DNA of 64,000 nt from Alphaproteobacteria bacterium (GTDB lineage Bacteria; Pseudomonadota; Alphaproteobacteria; JANSWW01): the NCBI GenBank assembly GCA_024743275.1, contig JANSWW010000009.1, positions 62,001-126,000 on the forward strand. The letters are read 5' to 3'. Positions 54,569 to 64,000 of the stretch are shown here, piece by piece. The stretch's first letter is position 1; every line of letters starts with the position of its first letter. The notes beneath the pieces are model-generated. The model did no database searches. It was not told the origin of the DNA and saw only the letters and a program-made list of their open reading frames with translations. Made by a program: the position numbers and the translations under genes.

Positions 54569-56120
54569 ACACCATGGCGAGGCCGGCCTTGTTGGCTGCC
54601 TCGATCACCTCGTCGTCGCGCATGGAGCCGCCCGGCTGGATCACCGCCGTCGCCCCGGCCTCGACCAGGGCCTCCAGCCCGTCGGCGAAGGGGAAGAAGG
54701 CGTCGGAGGCGGCGACCGATCCCTCGGTCCTCCGGCCGGTCTCGCCGGCGGCCTTGCCCATCTCGGCGGCCTTCAGGGCGGCGATCCGGGCGGAGTCGAC
54801 CCGGCTCATCTGACCCGCGCCGACGCCGACGGTGGCGCGATCCTTCACATAGACGATGGTGTTCGACTTCACATGCTTGGCGACGGTGGTCGCGAACAGC
54901 ATGTCGGCGATTTCCTTTTCCGTCGGGGCGCGTTCGGTCACGACCTTGATGTCCGTGGCGACCGCCTTGGTGTAGTCGCGGTCCTGCAGCAGGAGGCCGC
55001 CGGCGATCGACTTGGCGAGCAGGCGCCGGGCGGTCGGATCCGGCAGATCTCCGGTGGTCAGAACCCTCAGATTGCCTTTTTTCGCGAAGATCTCGCGGGC
55101 GGGTGCCTCGATGGACGGGGCGATCACCACCTCGGAGAAGATCTCGACGATGGCCTCGGCGGTGGCGGCGTCGATCGGCCGGTTGGCCGCGATGATGCCG
55201 CCGAAGGCGCTGACCGGATCACAGGCCTTGGCCCTGCGGTAGGCCTCCTCCAGCGTGTGGCCGGTGGCGACGCCGCAGGGATTGGCGTGCTTGATGATCG
55301 CCACCGTCGGCTCGCCGAACTCGGAGACCAGCTCATAGGCCGCGTCGGTATCGTTGAGATTGTTGTAGCTCAGCTCCTTGCCCTGGAGCTGCTCCGCCGT
55401 GCCGACGCCGACGGCGCCGTCGTTCACCCGATAGACGGCGGCCCGCTGGTGCGGGTTCTCGCCATAGCGCAGCACGTCGGCCCGCTCGGCCGCGATCACC
55501 ACCCGCTCCGGGAAGGCCTCTTCGGCATGCTTGGCGAACCAACCGCCGATGGCCGCGTCATAGGCGGCGGTGCGGCGATAGGCCTTGCCGGCGAGATAGC
55601 GGCGGAAGGCCCGACCGGTCTTGCCGTTCTCGTCGTCCAGCGCCTCGATCAGCTTGTCGTAGTCCGAGGGATCGACGATCACGGCAACATCGCCGTGATT
55701 CTTCGCCGCCGCCCGGATCAGCGCGGGGCCGCCGATATCGATGTTCTCGATCGTCTCCTCGAGACCGGCGCCGCGGGCGACCGTCGCTTCGAACGGGTAG
55801 AGATTGACGATGACCAGGTCGATCGGCGCGATGCCGTGTTCCTCCATCTGGGCGACATGGTCGGGATCGCCGCGGCGCCCCAGGATGCCGCCATGGATCG
55901 ACGGCTGCAGGGTCTTGACCCGGCCGTCGAGGATTTCCGGAAATCCGGTGTGATCGGCGACCTCGACCACGTCGCAGCCGGCATCTCTCAGGGCCTTGGC
56001 GGTCCCGCCGGTGGAGAGGATTTCGACGTGATGGCGGGCGAGCGCCTTGGCCAGGCCCTCCAGCCCGGTTTTGTCGGAAACGGAGATGAGGGCGCGGCGC
56101 ACCGGCACGAGATCGGTCAT
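54540..56120 (-). CDS. purH: bifunctional AICAR transformylase / IMP cyclohydrolase
   Basis: The 526-residue enzyme performs the last two steps of IMP synthesis. The N-terminal MGS-like cyclohydrolase domain (about 1-145) has [21 protein letters not shown] and the [10 protein letters not shown] segment. The C-terminal transformylase domain has [11 protein letters not shown], the catalytic KHANPCGVA and FFPFADGLE. The length is standard. ATG 56120 starts the usual [11 protein letters not shown]; a TTG upstream in frame is not needed. It ends the leftward block that begins at htpX and overlaps the convergent DUF1194 gene by 29 bases. Confidence 0.97.
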   Translation of the reverse strand: MTDLVPVRRALISVSDKTGLEGLAKALARHHVEILSTGGTAKALRDAGCDVVEVADHTGFPEILDGRVKTLQPSIHGGILGRRGDPDHVAQMEEHGIAPIDLVIVNLYPFEATVARGAGLEETIENIDIGGPALIRAAAKNHGDVAVIVDPSDYDKLIEALDDENGKTGRAFRRYLAGKAYRRTAAYDAAIGGWFAKHAEEAFPERVVIAAERADVLRYGENPHQRAAVYRVNDGAVGVGTAEQLQGKELSYNNLNDTDAAYELVSEFGEPTVAIIKHANPCGVATGHTLEEAYRRAKACDPVSAFGGIIAANRPIDAATAEAIVEIFSEVVIAPSIEAPAREIFAKKGNLRVLTTGDLPDPTARRLLAKSIAGGLLLQDRDYTKAVATDIKVVTERAPTEKEIADMLFATTVAKHVKSNTIVYVKDRATVGVGAGQMSRVDSARIAALKAAEMGKAAGETGRRTEGSVAASDAFFPFADGLEALVEAGATAVIQPGGSMRDDEVIEAANKAGLAMVFTGLRHFRH

Positions 56121-56145
56121 GACAAGGTCCAAACGGGAGTTGAGA

Positions 56146-57093
56146 TCAGGATGCAGGTTTTACTTCGGCGGCCTGCTTTTTCAAGCGCGCTTCCCGGACG
56201 CCGATATAGATCGCGCCGCCGGCGATCATCACCCCGCCGACGAGGGTCCACAGATCCGGCACCTCCATGAAGAAGAGATAGCCGATCAGGGAGGCCCAGA
56301 TCAGTTTGGTGAAATCGAGCGGCAGAACCGCCGAGGCGTCGGCATGTTTGAAGCTCTCGGTCAGCGAGACGTGGGATATGGAGCCGAAAAGGCCGACCAG
56401 CAACAGCCAGAAGAGGTTTTCCCAAGTGGGCCAGGCCCAGAAGGGGATCGCCGCCAGCAAGGTGATCGGCATCAGGATGATGACCATATAGGCGGAGATT
56501 GCCAGGCTCGACTCGGTCTCCGACAGCCGCTTGACCATCAGCAGCGCGCAGGCCCACAGCATCGAGGAAATGACGGTGAGAAGGGCCCCGGTCGAAACAT
56601 CGATGATGCCCGGGCGGATGATCACCAGCATACCGGTGAACCCGATGATCAGCGCCGTCCAGCGGCGTATGCGGACGACCTCGCCGAGGATCAGGGCGGC
56701 GCCCAGCGTGCCGAACAGCGGGGCGGTGAAGCTCAGTGCCGTGACCTGGGCCAGGGGAATGAGGCTGAGCGCCGTGAAGAACATCAGCATCGCCGCGGCG
56801 TTCAGGACCCCGCGCCCGATATAGAGCGGCATCTTTGTCGTCTTGAGAATGCCGAAGCCAGCCCGGTAGAGCACCGGCAGGAAAACGATGAAGCCGAAGA
56901 AATTCCGGAAGAAGGCGATCTCGAAGGGATGAAGGTCCCGGCTGACATGGCGGATGGTGCCGTGCATCGCCGCGAAGCCCAGGGCGGCGATCAACATCAG
57001 CAGGGGGCCGCGGACCGTTTTTGGCACACGTTCAATAGAAAGCGGGTAAGCGCTCGGAAACTTCACCATGGGGAAAGAATAGTCCCCGGGCAT
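56146..57093 (-). CDS. DMT/EamA family transporter
   Basis: The 315-residue protein has ten hydrophobic segments in two EamA repeats (about 30-155 and 165-295), the layout of drug/metabolite exporters. Features such as [13 protein letters not shown] in the first repeat and [26 protein letters not shown] in the second are typical of this family in alphaproteobacteria. The substrate cannot be told. ATG 57093 and ATG 57069 are both possible starts; neither has a strong ribosome site. purH follows 25 bases downstream. Confidence 0.9.
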   Translation of the reverse strand: MPGDYSFPMVKFPSAYPLSIERVPKTVRGPLLMLIAALGFAAMHGTIRHVSRDLHPFEIAFFRNFFGFIVFLPVLYRAGFGILKTTKMPLYIGRGVLNAAAMLMFFTALSLIPLAQVTALSFTAPLFGTLGAALILGEVVRIRRWTALIIGFTGMLVIIRPGIIDVSTGALLTVISSMLWACALLMVKRLSETESSLAISAYMVIILMPITLLAAIPFWAWPTWENLFWLLLVGLFGSISHVSLTESFKHADASAVLPLDFTKLIWASLIGYLFFMEVPDLWTLVGGVMIAGGAIYIGVREARLKKQAAEVKPAS

Positions 57094-57111
57094 GTTTCTG
57101 GTAGCGCCGCC

Positions 57112-58086
57112 TCAGAGGGTCAGCCATGCGGTCGCCCGCCCGCGCTTCATCCAACTGATCAGGCTGTGCACCACGGCGGCGGCCAACAGGATGCAGAGAA
57201 TTTCGAAACCGGGCGACACAAGAGCGAGGCCGAGAAGCAGGACGTTGGCGACCAGGACCCGTTTCGTCATCGCCCGCGGCTCGCCGAGCCGGTCGATGGC
57301 CTGCTGATAGGCATGCCTGCGGTGGCCCTGGGTCAGCTTTTCGCCTCGGCACCAGCGATGGAAGATCGTCAGCGTTGCATCCCAGCAGAAATAGGCCGGC
57401 AGGATCATCGCGGCTGCCCAGTCGGGGCCGTTGACGCCCGCGACGAGCCAGAAGGCGAGCAGATAGCCCAGCGGGACGCTGCCGCCGTCGCCGAGGAAGA
57501 TGCGCGCCGGATGCCAGTTCAGGATCAGGAAGCCGAGCAGGGCGCCGATCAGAATGGCGCCGGTCCCGAGACCCAGGATGCCGACCGCGACCAGGCCGAT
57601 CAGCACCATCACCGCTTCGCTCCCGGCCAGGCCGTCGGCTCCGTCCATGAAGTTGAAGCCGTTGATGAACCAGAGCCATCCGAGACCGAGAAAGAGGATC
57701 CAGCCATAGGCCATCGGACCGTCCGCCGGCAGCGTCCCGTCGGCGATCAGGACCCCGAGGCCGAGGACGACGGCCACCGCCTGGGCCCCGAGCCGGATCC
57801 AGATGGATTGGGGCCGGACATCGTCGACGCAGGAGACGACCGTGAGCAGGATGAGGCCCCCGACCACGGCGAGCGGCGGCGGATATCCCGTCACGGTCCA
57901 GATCAACAGGGCGACGGTCAGGAGAATTACGCCGCCGGCATTGGGAATCCTTCCGCGATGGCCGGAGCGCCCATTGGCCTCGTCGACCGCGCCCACCCAC
58001 TCGAGGTGCGGCAGAGCGATCCGGATCGCGGCCGCGGTCAGCGCGAAGGCGGCGAGGGTCGCCATGAAGATGGTGAACAGGGTCAC
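57112..58086 (-). CDS. WecA/MraY-like glycosyl-phosphate transferase
   Basis: The 324-residue membrane protein belongs to the glycosyltransferase 4 family, which transfers sugar-phosphates from UDP-sugars to undecaprenyl phosphate. It has about ten helices with the conserved cytoplasmic loops SGHRGRIPNAGG, SCVDDVRPQS, the NFMDGADGLAG motif and the HRRHAYQQAIDRLG loop. It lacks MraY-specific features and is closer to WecA/WbpL, so it probably starts O-antigen or exopolysaccharide synthesis. The start is GTG 58086, overlapping the heparinase-like stop (GTGA) with AGGGGAGC upstream. A rhamnose pathway at 27789-31225 could supply sugars for the same polymer, but that is inference. Confidence 0.9.
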   Translation of the reverse strand: MTLFTIFMATLAAFALTAAAIRIALPHLEWVGAVDEANGRSGHRGRIPNAGGVILLTVALLIWTVTGYPPPLAVVGGLILLTVVSCVDDVRPQSIWIRLGAQAVAVVLGLGVLIADGTLPADGPMAYGWILFLGLGWLWFINGFNFMDGADGLAGSEAVMVLIGLVAVGILGLGTGAILIGALLGFLILNWHPARIFLGDGGSVPLGYLLAFWLVAGVNGPDWAAAMILPAYFCWDATLTIFHRWCRGEKLTQGHRRHAYQQAIDRLGEPRAMTKRVLVANVLLLGLALVSPGFEILCILLAAAVVHSLISWMKRGRATAWLTL

Positions 58087-59699
58087 CTTGCTCCCCTTCG
58101 AAACGCCCAATTGACGATCGTCTCCCCGCCCTCATGACTTCTGCTCAGAACGATCTGGCGGGTCTTCTGCATATGGCCCCGGTCGCCGAAATAGACGCTC
58201 TCCGCGATCTCCGGCGGCGCGCCCTTCGTCTCGAACCGCCACCCGCCGCCGCCGGGCAGGCGCAACAGCACGGCCCCGCCCTGGGTCGGCTGGGCGACGA
58301 CCCTGGGGTGGAGATGAAACCGGATCTCGAAAGGATATCCACCGGCGCCGACCAGGCGATCCTCGCCGCGCAGGTCGTCCCCGTCCGCTCCGAGATAGAG
58401 GGAGCGGCTGTGCGACAGGCCCAGCAGATCGACATAGCCGTCATGGCGGGCCTCGACGAGGCTGCTTCCCTCGGCCTCTGTCCGGGTCCACTCGACCGAG
58501 GCGAGCCGGGTGCCGAGCGCACCGTCCGCATCGATCTCCGAGGTGTCACGCCCGTCGACGCAGAGCGCGGAATGCGCCGGTGTGCGGCGCAGGGCCGCGT
58601 TCCAGTCGGCGAGGCCGGAAGCGGCACCGCAATTGACCACGAGCCTTTCCCGGCCGACCGAGAACTCAAAGGCCAGCGCGCTGGCATGGGCATGGCCACC
58701 CGGGCGCGGCGGGCCGACATCGAAAATGACCGTCGACCGGCCGGCCTGCAGCCGCTCATAGGCCATCTCGGGGGCGACGGCGGGCGCCTTGGCCCGGCGG
58801 TCGGTCTGCGCCAGCACGGCTTCGATCAACGCCGCCTCTTCGAGATTGCTGTCCTGGAACAGGGTGAGATGCCCGTCCCCATGCCGGAGGAAGCGGACCA
58901 TGCCGGCCAAGGGGGTCATGGCCGCCCGCGCCGATTCGGGAAGGGCCGCTCCGCAGGCCGTGAGGCCGGCACGCGCATCGATCAGATCGCGCAGAAACCG
59001 GATCTGGGCGGAGGGGCTGCGGGAGACGTGGCCTCCGTCCTCGCCGACCAGGCGCTGGGCCGCCTCGTCGATGATGGCGACCGCCTCATCCAGCCAGTCC
59101 GCGGCGTCCGTCAGCTCGTCGCCGAAGGCCGCCGCCGCCGCGCATAGGCCCCGCGCGGCCTGCATCCGGTCCGGCCAGTTCTCGAGATCGGCGAGCCTGG
59201 CCATGACGTGGCGGGTCTGTAGCGCCAAATGCGCCAGCACCCGCTGGCCGAGCGCCTCGTCGGCGGCGCCGCAGACGAAATCGAAGAGGGTGATCCAATT
59301 GGCGACCCGCCGCGCGGTGGTGGCCGGCCGCCAAGCGACCGCGTCATAGTGGCTATAGCGATCGAGCCAGCTCGACACCAAGTGCCGAGCGGTCTTGCGG
59401 GACGCATCGCCGCCGAGGGTCGCGAGATCCCGCAGCCAGTTGAAGGCGTGGAGCTCGTCCCGCCACGGATCGCCGGGCGCGTGTTCCTCGGCGAATTGCC
59501 ATGGCGGCAATCCGGCCTCCAACGCCTTGCCAAAGAACTCGAACCGCCCGGCAACGATTTCTCTGCCACGATCCGCCGAGCCGGGCCAGGCGTCCGATGG
59601 CGCGCTGCGCAACGCGGTCGGCGTCTTGCCCCTGAGTGCCAGCCGGTAGAGCGGGCTCTTCAGATAGGCTGCGGTGACGAACCGGTCGGCGGCGGACAT
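58083..59699 (-). CDS. heparinase II/III family protein
   Basis: The 538-residue protein has an alpha-helical N-terminal domain (about 70-300; FNWLRDLATLG, WRPATTARRVANW) and a beta-sandwich C-terminal domain of the heparinase II/III type (GPPRPGGHAHASALAFEFSVG, HSALCVDGRDTSE). No signal peptide is visible, which is unusual for a secreted polysaccharide lyase, and the cognate substrate in such alphaproteobacteria is unknown. The order rsmB, rpe, this gene and purH is widespread in the group. The next gene overlaps by GTGA. Confidence 0.88.
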   Translation of the reverse strand: MSAADRFVTAAYLKSPLYRLALRGKTPTALRSAPSDAWPGSADRGREIVAGRFEFFGKALEAGLPPWQFAEEHAPGDPWRDELHAFNWLRDLATLGGDASRKTARHLVSSWLDRYSHYDAVAWRPATTARRVANWITLFDFVCGAADEALGQRVLAHLALQTRHVMARLADLENWPDRMQAARGLCAAAAAFGDELTDAADWLDEAVAIIDEAAQRLVGEDGGHVSRSPSAQIRFLRDLIDARAGLTACGAALPESARAAMTPLAGMVRFLRHGDGHLTLFQDSNLEEAALIEAVLAQTDRRAKAPAVAPEMAYERLQAGRSTVIFDVGPPRPGGHAHASALAFEFSVGRERLVVNCGAASGLADWNAALRRTPAHSALCVDGRDTSEIDADGALGTRLASVEWTRTEAEGSSLVEARHDGYVDLLGLSHSRSLYLGADGDDLRGEDRLVGAGGYPFEIRFHLHPRVVAQPTQGGAVLLRLPGGGGWRFETKGAPPEIAESVYFGDRGHMQKTRQIVLSRSHEGGETIVNWAFRRGAR

Positions 59700-59722
59700 G
59701 GTCCCTGACCCCGCGCCCGAAA

Positions 59723-60385
59723 TCAGCCGCGTAAGGTCTTGATGTTGTCGGCATAGGCGCCGGGGCCGCCGGTGAAGGTGGCCGTGCCGGCCACCAGCAC
59801 ATCGGCTCCGGCCGAGATCACCCGTGCGGCGGTCTCCCGGTTGACGCCGCCGTCGACCTCCAGATCGATGGCCTTGCCGGTCGCCTCGATCCGGGCGCGG
59901 ATGGCCTCGATCTTCGGCAGCGCGCTTTCGATGAAGCTCTGGCCGCCGAAGCCCGGATTGACGCTCATGACCAGGACCAGGTCGAGCTCCTCGAGAACAT
60001 GGTCGAGACAGGACAGCGGCGTCGCCGGATTGAGCACCAGACCGGCCTTCACGCCCCTTGCCTTGATCGCCTGGATCGTACGGTGCGGATGCGGGCCGGC
60101 TTCGGGGTGGAAGCTGATGATGTCCGCACCGGCATCGGCGAAGGCGTCGACATAGGGGTCGACCGGACCGATCATGAGATGGACGTCGAGCGGTTTTTTC
60201 GTGATCGGCCGGATCGCCTTCACCACCATCGGGCCGATGGTGATGTTGGGAACGAAATGGCCGTCCATCACGTCGACATGCACATAGTCGCAGCCCGCCT
60301 CGTCGATCGCCCGGATTTCCTCCCCCAGACGGCTGAAATCGGCGGACAGGATGGACGGGGCGATTTTGATCGGGCGCGTCGACAT
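59723..60385 (-). CDS. rpe: ribulose-phosphate 3-epimerase
   Basis: The 220-residue TIM-barrel enzyme interconverts ribulose-5-phosphate and xylulose-5-phosphate. Motifs are APSILSADFSRLGEE near residue 9, HVDVMDGHFVPN with the catalytic Asp near 39, LDVHLMI near 65, MSVNPGFGGQ near 140 and DGGVN near 176. ATG 60385 is the natural start and gives the standard length. It lies downstream of rsmB and 23 bases upstream of the heparinase-like gene. Confidence 0.97.
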   Translation of the reverse strand: MSTRPIKIAPSILSADFSRLGEEIRAIDEAGCDYVHVDVMDGHFVPNITIGPMVVKAIRPITKKPLDVHLMIGPVDPYVDAFADAGADIISFHPEAGPHPHRTIQAIKARGVKAGLVLNPATPLSCLDHVLEELDLVLVMSVNPGFGGQSFIESALPKIEAIRARIEATGKAIDLEVDGGVNRETAARVISAGADVLVAGTATFTGGPGAYADNIKTLRG

Positions 60386-60467
60386 GGCGGTTCCTTCGTC
60401 GCGGGGGTGGGCCGGCATCGGGGCGGGGTGGCCGTGAGACACTGTTGCGGGTCTAACGCTGAAGGAT

Positions 60468-61784
60468 TTACGCGGAACCGCCCACAAGCTGCAAGCGCGC
60501 GGCGTAGAATCCGTCCATTCCGCCCTGATCGCCGAGATGGAAGGGCAACGAGCGCAGATCGCCGTCGGCCGTGAGGACCTCGGTGATCCCGCCGAGCTCA
60601 CTTGGATTGATCGGCGAGCGGCGGAACTCGGGATGATCCTCCAGGAATTCGGAAACGATCGCGGGGCCTTCGACCGCCTCGATAGAGCAGGTGCAATAGA
60701 CGATCGTCCCGCCCGGTTTCAGCATCTTGGACGCGTTCTCCAGGATCGTGCCCTGGACTCGGCTCAAGGCCTCGATATCGGACGGGGTTTTGAGGTGCAG
60801 GATATCTGGATGACGGCGGATCGTCCCGGTCGCGGAGCAGGGGGCGTCCAGCAGGATGGCGTCGACCGGCTCCTCCGGCTGCCATTCATTGGCGTCGGCC
60901 CGGATCACGGTCGCCGGCATCCTGAGGCGCGTCAGGTTCTGAATAAGGGCTTTGAGCCGGCTTTTCGACCGGTCGACGGCGATTACCTTTGCGCCGGCCG
61001 CCGCGAGCTGAGCGGTCTTGCCGCCGGGCGCCGCGCAGAGGTCGATCACGGTCTTACCCTGGATATCGCCGAGAAGACGGGCCGGGATCGCCGCCGCCGC
61101 GTCCTGGATCCACCAGGCGCCCTCGTTGAAGCCGGGCATATCGGTGATCAGTCCACCAAACCGTTTCCTCAGCGAGCCCATGGGGAGCATGGTCGCTTCC
61201 AACTTCTCGGCCCAACCGTCCACGCCATTGCGCAGGGTGATGTCGAGCGGCGGCTCGCTCAGATTGGCGAGCGCGATCTGCCGGGCAACGTCTTCTCCGT
61301 AGGTTTCGATCCAGGATTTGAGTAGCCATTCCGGCGTATTGGCGAGAACCGGATCAATCCCGGCGAGGATCTCGGTCTGGCGTTCCGCCAGGCGCCGCAA
61401 CACGGCGTTGACAAGGCCCTTGAGCCCCGGCGCGCCCAATTCGGCCGCCAATTGAACACAGCCATCGACCGCCGCATGGGGTTTGACGCCCAGATGCACG
61501 ATTTGAACGACCCCGATCGCCATGAGCCGGAGAACCGCGCGGCCGGGTTTACCCTTGGGCGTCCGCTTTATGAGGGCTTGCAGGCAAGACGCCACTTCCC
61601 CCTGCCGCTTCAGAACAGTTCGCGCGATCAGTAGCGCGAACGCCCGGTCTCGGAGAGAGTCAAGCGTCGAAAACGTCTTGGCCATCTCGATCGCTTCGTC
61701 GAGAGGCCGGCGCTGCTCATGAACCAACGTCAGAATGTCATAGGCGGCGCGACGGTCGGAGTATTTATCCACCATGTGCGGCAT
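60468..61784 (-). CDS. rsmB: 16S rRNA m5C967 methyltransferase
   Basis: The 438-residue enzyme methylates C967 of 16S rRNA. An N-terminal NusB-like RNA-binding domain (about 1-140) precedes the SAM-dependent domain: CAAPGGKTAQLAA near residue 248, then the catalytic DAPCSATGTIRRHPD and YCTCSIE, the two-cysteine pair of m5C enzymes. The length is typical. ATG 61784 and ATG 61775 are both possible. It follows htpX on the same strand, and the short gap is AT-rich with a run AAAAATTTTTTT near 61827-61838. Confidence 0.95.
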   Translation of the reverse strand: MPHMVDKYSDRRAAYDILTLVHEQRRPLDEAIEMAKTFSTLDSLRDRAFALLIARTVLKRQGEVASCLQALIKRTPKGKPGRAVLRLMAIGVVQIVHLGVKPHAAVDGCVQLAAELGAPGLKGLVNAVLRRLAERQTEILAGIDPVLANTPEWLLKSWIETYGEDVARQIALANLSEPPLDITLRNGVDGWAEKLEATMLPMGSLRKRFGGLITDMPGFNEGAWWIQDAAAAIPARLLGDIQGKTVIDLCAAPGGKTAQLAAAGAKVIAVDRSKSRLKALIQNLTRLRMPATVIRADANEWQPEEPVDAILLDAPCSATGTIRRHPDILHLKTPSDIEALSRVQGTILENASKMLKPGGTIVYCTCSIEAVEGPAIVSEFLEDHPEFRRSPINPSELGGITEVLTADGDLRSLPFHLGDQGGMDGFYAARLQLVGGSA

Positions 61785-61897
61785 GTACTAGCGTCGCCAC
61801 CGTCCCAAGGAAAGGGGCCGTGGGTAAAAATTTTTTTCACGTTCTTCAGGGCGATACGGCCTTTGGGATGGGGCCGGACGCAGACTTTCCCGCGATG

Positions 61898-62764
61898 TCA
61901 GCCCCAGGGGCGCGCGGAAGGCGTTGCGCCGGCCAAGGCATAGAGCCGTTCCACACGGTTCCGGGTCGCCGGGTGGGTCGAAAACAAACTGTCGACCGTA
62001 TGCGCGTGCAAAGGATTGATAATGAACAGATGGGCCGTTTCCGGATTGCGCTCCGCCCGGTGGTTGTCGGCGCGGGAGGCGACATGCTCGATCTTCTCCA
62101 GCGCGGTGGCGAGCCACAGGGGACGCCCACAGATCTCGGCGCCGATCCTGTCGGCCTCGTATTCACGGCTACGGCTGATCGCCATCTGCACGATCATCGC
62201 GGCAAGCGGGGCGAGGATGGCGACGAGCAGCACGCCGACGAAGCCGAGCGGCGAATTGCGGTTGCCGCCGAAGAACAGGCCGAAATTGGCGAGTAGGGAG
62301 ACCGCCCCGGCGATCGTCGCGGTGATGGTCATGATCAGCGTGTCGCGGTTCTTGATATGCGCCAGTTCATGGGCGACGACCCCGGCGATCTCTTCATGGC
62401 TCAACTGCCGCATCAGGCCGGTGGTGACCGCGACCGCGGCGTTGTCCGGATTGCGGCCGGTGGCGAACGCGTTCGGTTGGTCCGTTTCCATCACATAGAC
62501 GGCCGGGACCGGCAGGCCCGCCCGTTCGCTCATCTGCCGGACGATGCCCACGAGCCAGGGCGCCGAGGCGTCGTCGACCCGCCGCGCGCCGTGCATCCGC
62601 AGCACCATCTTGTCGGAATTCCAATAGGCGAACAGGTTCATGCCGGCGGCCACGACGAGCGCGATCAAAAGGCCGCCTTCCCCGGCGATCAGAAAGCCCG
62701 CGCCGACGAAAAGGGCGGTCATTCCGGCCATCAGGATGGTGGTTTTGAGATAGCTGCTGGTCAT
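61898..62764 (-). CDS. htpX: membrane protease HtpX
   Basis: The 288-residue M48 zinc metalloprotease degrades misfolded inner-membrane proteins. Two N-terminal helices (about 7-45) precede the cytoplasmic domain, where NAFATGRNP, the zinc site HELAH in [14 protein letters not shown] near residue 130 and the third ligand in [12 protein letters not shown] are visible; a second hydrophobic pair lies between. The length fits. ATG 62764 is the usual [12 protein letters not shown]-type start. It is divergent from the sdhAF4 gene. Confidence 0.96.
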   Translation of the reverse strand: MTSSYLKTTILMAGMTALFVGAGFLIAGEGGLLIALVVAAGMNLFAYWNSDKMVLRMHGARRVDDASAPWLVGIVRQMSERAGLPVPAVYVMETDQPNAFATGRNPDNAAVAVTTGLMRQLSHEEIAGVVAHELAHIKNRDTLIMTITATIAGAVSLLANFGLFFGGNRNSPLGFVGVLLVAILAPLAAMIVQMAISRSREYEADRIGAEICGRPLWLATALEKIEHVASRADNHRAERNPETAHLFIINPLHAHTVDSLFSTHPATRNRVERLYALAGATPSARPWG

Positions 62765-62886
62765 GTGGGGATCACGGTCCTCATTTGTTCTTCCTATGCA
62801 GCGATAGATGGGGTGCGGTGCCCGGCCCCTCAAGATGCGGCCGAATGGGCCTTGCCGTCGCTGGGTTTTCCCCACATATCCAGCGG

Positions 62887-63111
62887 ATGAACGATCAAGA
62901 ACCCCGCTTCAAGGACGTCTCCCCGCCCCGCAAAGAGCGGACGCCCGACGAGACAGTCGCCCAAGACTCCGGCCCGACAGACACGGCTTCCGCCGATAGC
63001 GAGGCGCCGCGACCGGTTCAGCCGACCGAAAAAGAAATCGGCGGCCCCGACGGGCCGGAGCCGACCCGGTTCGGCGACTGGTCCTTCAAGGGGCGGGTCA
63101 CGGATTTTTGA
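62887..63111 (+). CDS. succinate dehydrogenase assembly factor SdhAF4 (DUF1674)
   Basis: The 74-residue protein ends in the DUF1674 signature [25 protein letters not shown], which in mitochondrial SdhAF4 binds the FAD-containing SdhA subunit. The first 45 residues are polar and probably disordered. ATG 62887 gives the normal length. It lies between htpX and argD; no sdh genes are in the window. Confidence 0.93.
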   Translation: MNDQEPRFKDVSPPRKERTPDETVAQDSGPTDTASADSEAPRPVQPTEKEIGGPDGPEPTRFGDWSFKGRVTDF

Positions 63112-63185
63112 GTTCCGCGCGCAAGCCACCGGTCTTTCCCGTCATGCCTGCGGCGCATGCGGCCTAGAACGTCATTTAACTTTCA

Positions 63186-63214
63186 TTGACAGAACGGGGG
63201 CGCGTCCCGATACT
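63186..63214 (+). promoter_or_regulatory. sigma70-type promoter for argD
   Basis: A perfect TTGACA (63186-63191) and a GATACT -10 (63209-63214) are separated by exactly 17 bases, the best promoter match in the window. The expected start lies near 63221, leaving an 85-base leader. That leader contains a small CCCGA-TGT-TCGGG hairpin just before the ribosome site, which could affect translation. Confidence 0.7.
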
Positions 63215-63305
63215 CGCCGGCTTCCTTGGCGGGTCGCCCCTTCGGCGGCCGCCGGAACCACCTACCCGATGTTCGGGAAACCCTTTGTTTGGGAGGACTA
63301 TCGAC

Positions 63306-64000
63306 GTGTCAGCGGTCATGCCCACATACGCACGGGCCAATTTGGAATTCGACCGGGGTGAAGGTTGCTATCTCTACACCGCTGACAACCGACGATTCCT
63401 CGACTTCGCCGCCGGTATCGCCGTGACCTCGGTCGGCCACTCCCATCCCCATGTGGTCGATGCGCTGAAGTCCCAGGCCGAAAAGCTGTGGCATGTCTCC
63501 AATCTGTATACGATTCCGGGTCAGGAGAAGCTCGCCAAACGGCTTTGCGAGAACAGCTTCGCCGACGTCGTCTTCTTTTCCAACTCCGGGGCCGAGGCGT
63601 GCGAAGGGGCGATCAAGCTCGCCCGCAAATACCACAGCGCCGACGGGCGTCCGGAAAAGACCCGCATCATCACGGTGAAGGGCGCGTTCCACGGCCGCAC
63701 CACGACGACCATCGCGGCGGCGGGCAACGAGAAGTACACGGAGGGTTTCGGCCCCCTGGCGCCCGGCTTCGACACCGTTGCCTGGGGCAATCTCAACGAG
63801 CTGCGTGGCGCGATCACGCACGAGACGGCGGCGATCATGGTGGAGCCGGTCCAGGGCGAGGGCGGGATTCGTCCGGCCAGCCTCGACTATCTGCGCGAAC
63901 TGCGGAAGATCGCCGACGAATACGGCCTCTTGTTGATTTTCGACGAGGTGCAGATCGGCTTCGGGCGCAGCGGCAAGCTGTTCGGCCACGAGTGGGCCGG
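63306..64000 (+). CDS. argD: acetylornithine aminotransferase, C-terminus cut by window edge
   Basis: The first 231 residues of a class III PLP aminotransferase that makes N-acetylornithine in arginine synthesis. Visible motifs are the [22 protein letters not shown] start, [20 protein letters not shown] (about residue 94-113), [11 protein letters not shown] and the PLP-binding [16 protein letters not shown] just before the edge; the PLP lysine lies beyond it. GTG 63306 fits homologues that start [11 protein letters not shown], with GGGAGG about ten bases upstream; ATG 63318 is an alternative. A strong promoter lies at 63186-63214. Confidence 0.92.
   Translation, partial: MSAVMPTYARANLEFDRGEGCYLYTADNRRFLDFAAGIAVTSVGHSHPHVVDALKSQAEKLWHVSNLYTIPGQEKLAKRLCENSFADVVFFSNSGAEACEGAIKLARKYHSADGRPEKTRIITVKGAFHGRTTTTIAAAGNEKYTEGFGPLAPGFDTVAWGNLNELRGAITHETAAIMVEPVQGEGGIRPASLDYLRELRKIADEYGLLLIFDEVQIGFGRSGKLFGHEWA

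Overview
The window is GC-rich, densely packed chromosomal DNA from an alphaproteobacterium, most likely of the Rhodospirillales type. The evidence is an aa3 cytochrome c oxidase cluster with ctaB, coxF, ctaG, a DUF983 gene and surf1, followed downstream by thrC and a mitochondrial-processing-peptidase-like M16 protease; a split F0 operon with separate b and b' subunits; and an SdhAF4-type succinate dehydrogenase assembly factor. About 60 genes are supported. I see no rRNA, tRNA, CRISPR array, transposase or integrase.

Layout. 1-4580: ubiA (cut by the left edge), rsmE, gshA and tldD. 4914-11394: cytochrome oxidase structural and assembly genes (ctaC, ctaD, ctaB, coxF, ctaG, ctaE, DUF983, surf1). 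11399-22280: an M32 carboxypeptidase, a metal-efflux gene with its divergent MerR regulator and a classic 19-bp-spacer promoter, a patatin-like esterase, thrC, an M16 protease, a GNAT acetyltransferase, an AlgH protein, a DsbD/ScsB-like reductase and a peroxiredoxin. 22290-26735: a Tat-exported binding protein, a lipoprotein serine protease and aspS. 26861-31225: a fully overlapping dTDP-rhamnose operon rfbC-B-D-A with an M23-like protein at its end. 31226-32663: a gene-poor stretch with a strong orphan terminator, then an AT-rich DUF3800 gene. 32704-36401: rnhA, ispH, a lipoprotein, gcvT and gcvH. 36453-39232: a two-gene foreign module. 39461-43665: a bacterial voltage-gated sodium channel coupled to a c-type cytochrome, then the F0 ATP synthase operon. 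43875-54568: smc, a DsbA-like protein, a YHS protein, dciA, mutY, a branched-chain-amino-acid-type ABC transporter with a fused permease, and a DUF1194 protein. 54540-64000: purH, a DMT transporter, a WecA/MraY-like transferase, a heparinase-family protein, rpe, rsmB, htpX, sdhAF4 and argD (cut by the right edge).

The most notable system is the module at 36453-39232. It encodes a DUF4365-type PD-(D/E)XK nuclease fused to an APAZ domain and, overlapping it by one base, a short MID-PIWI prokaryotic Argonaute. This matches the architecture of SPARDA (short prokaryotic Argonaute with DREN-APAZ effector), a defence system thought to be guided by small nucleic acids and to unleash indiscriminate DNA/RNA cleavage on sensing invading DNA. 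SPARDA itself is a described class. What is particular here is the locus: it sits between gcvH and the sodium-channel gene, visibly lower in GC than its flanks, with no mobility genes. The second foreign-looking gene is the DUF3800 protein at 31764-32663, which may carry an N-terminal zinc ribbon.

Most of the rest is housekeeping arranged in coupled operons (many ATGA, TGATG or GTGA overlaps). Features worth a second look are the cytochrome c/sodium-channel pair beside the ATP synthase operon, the LivH-LivM fusion with an atypical LivG signature, the M23 protein with an altered zinc-ligand motif, and a possible small RNA ending at a terminator near 31594.
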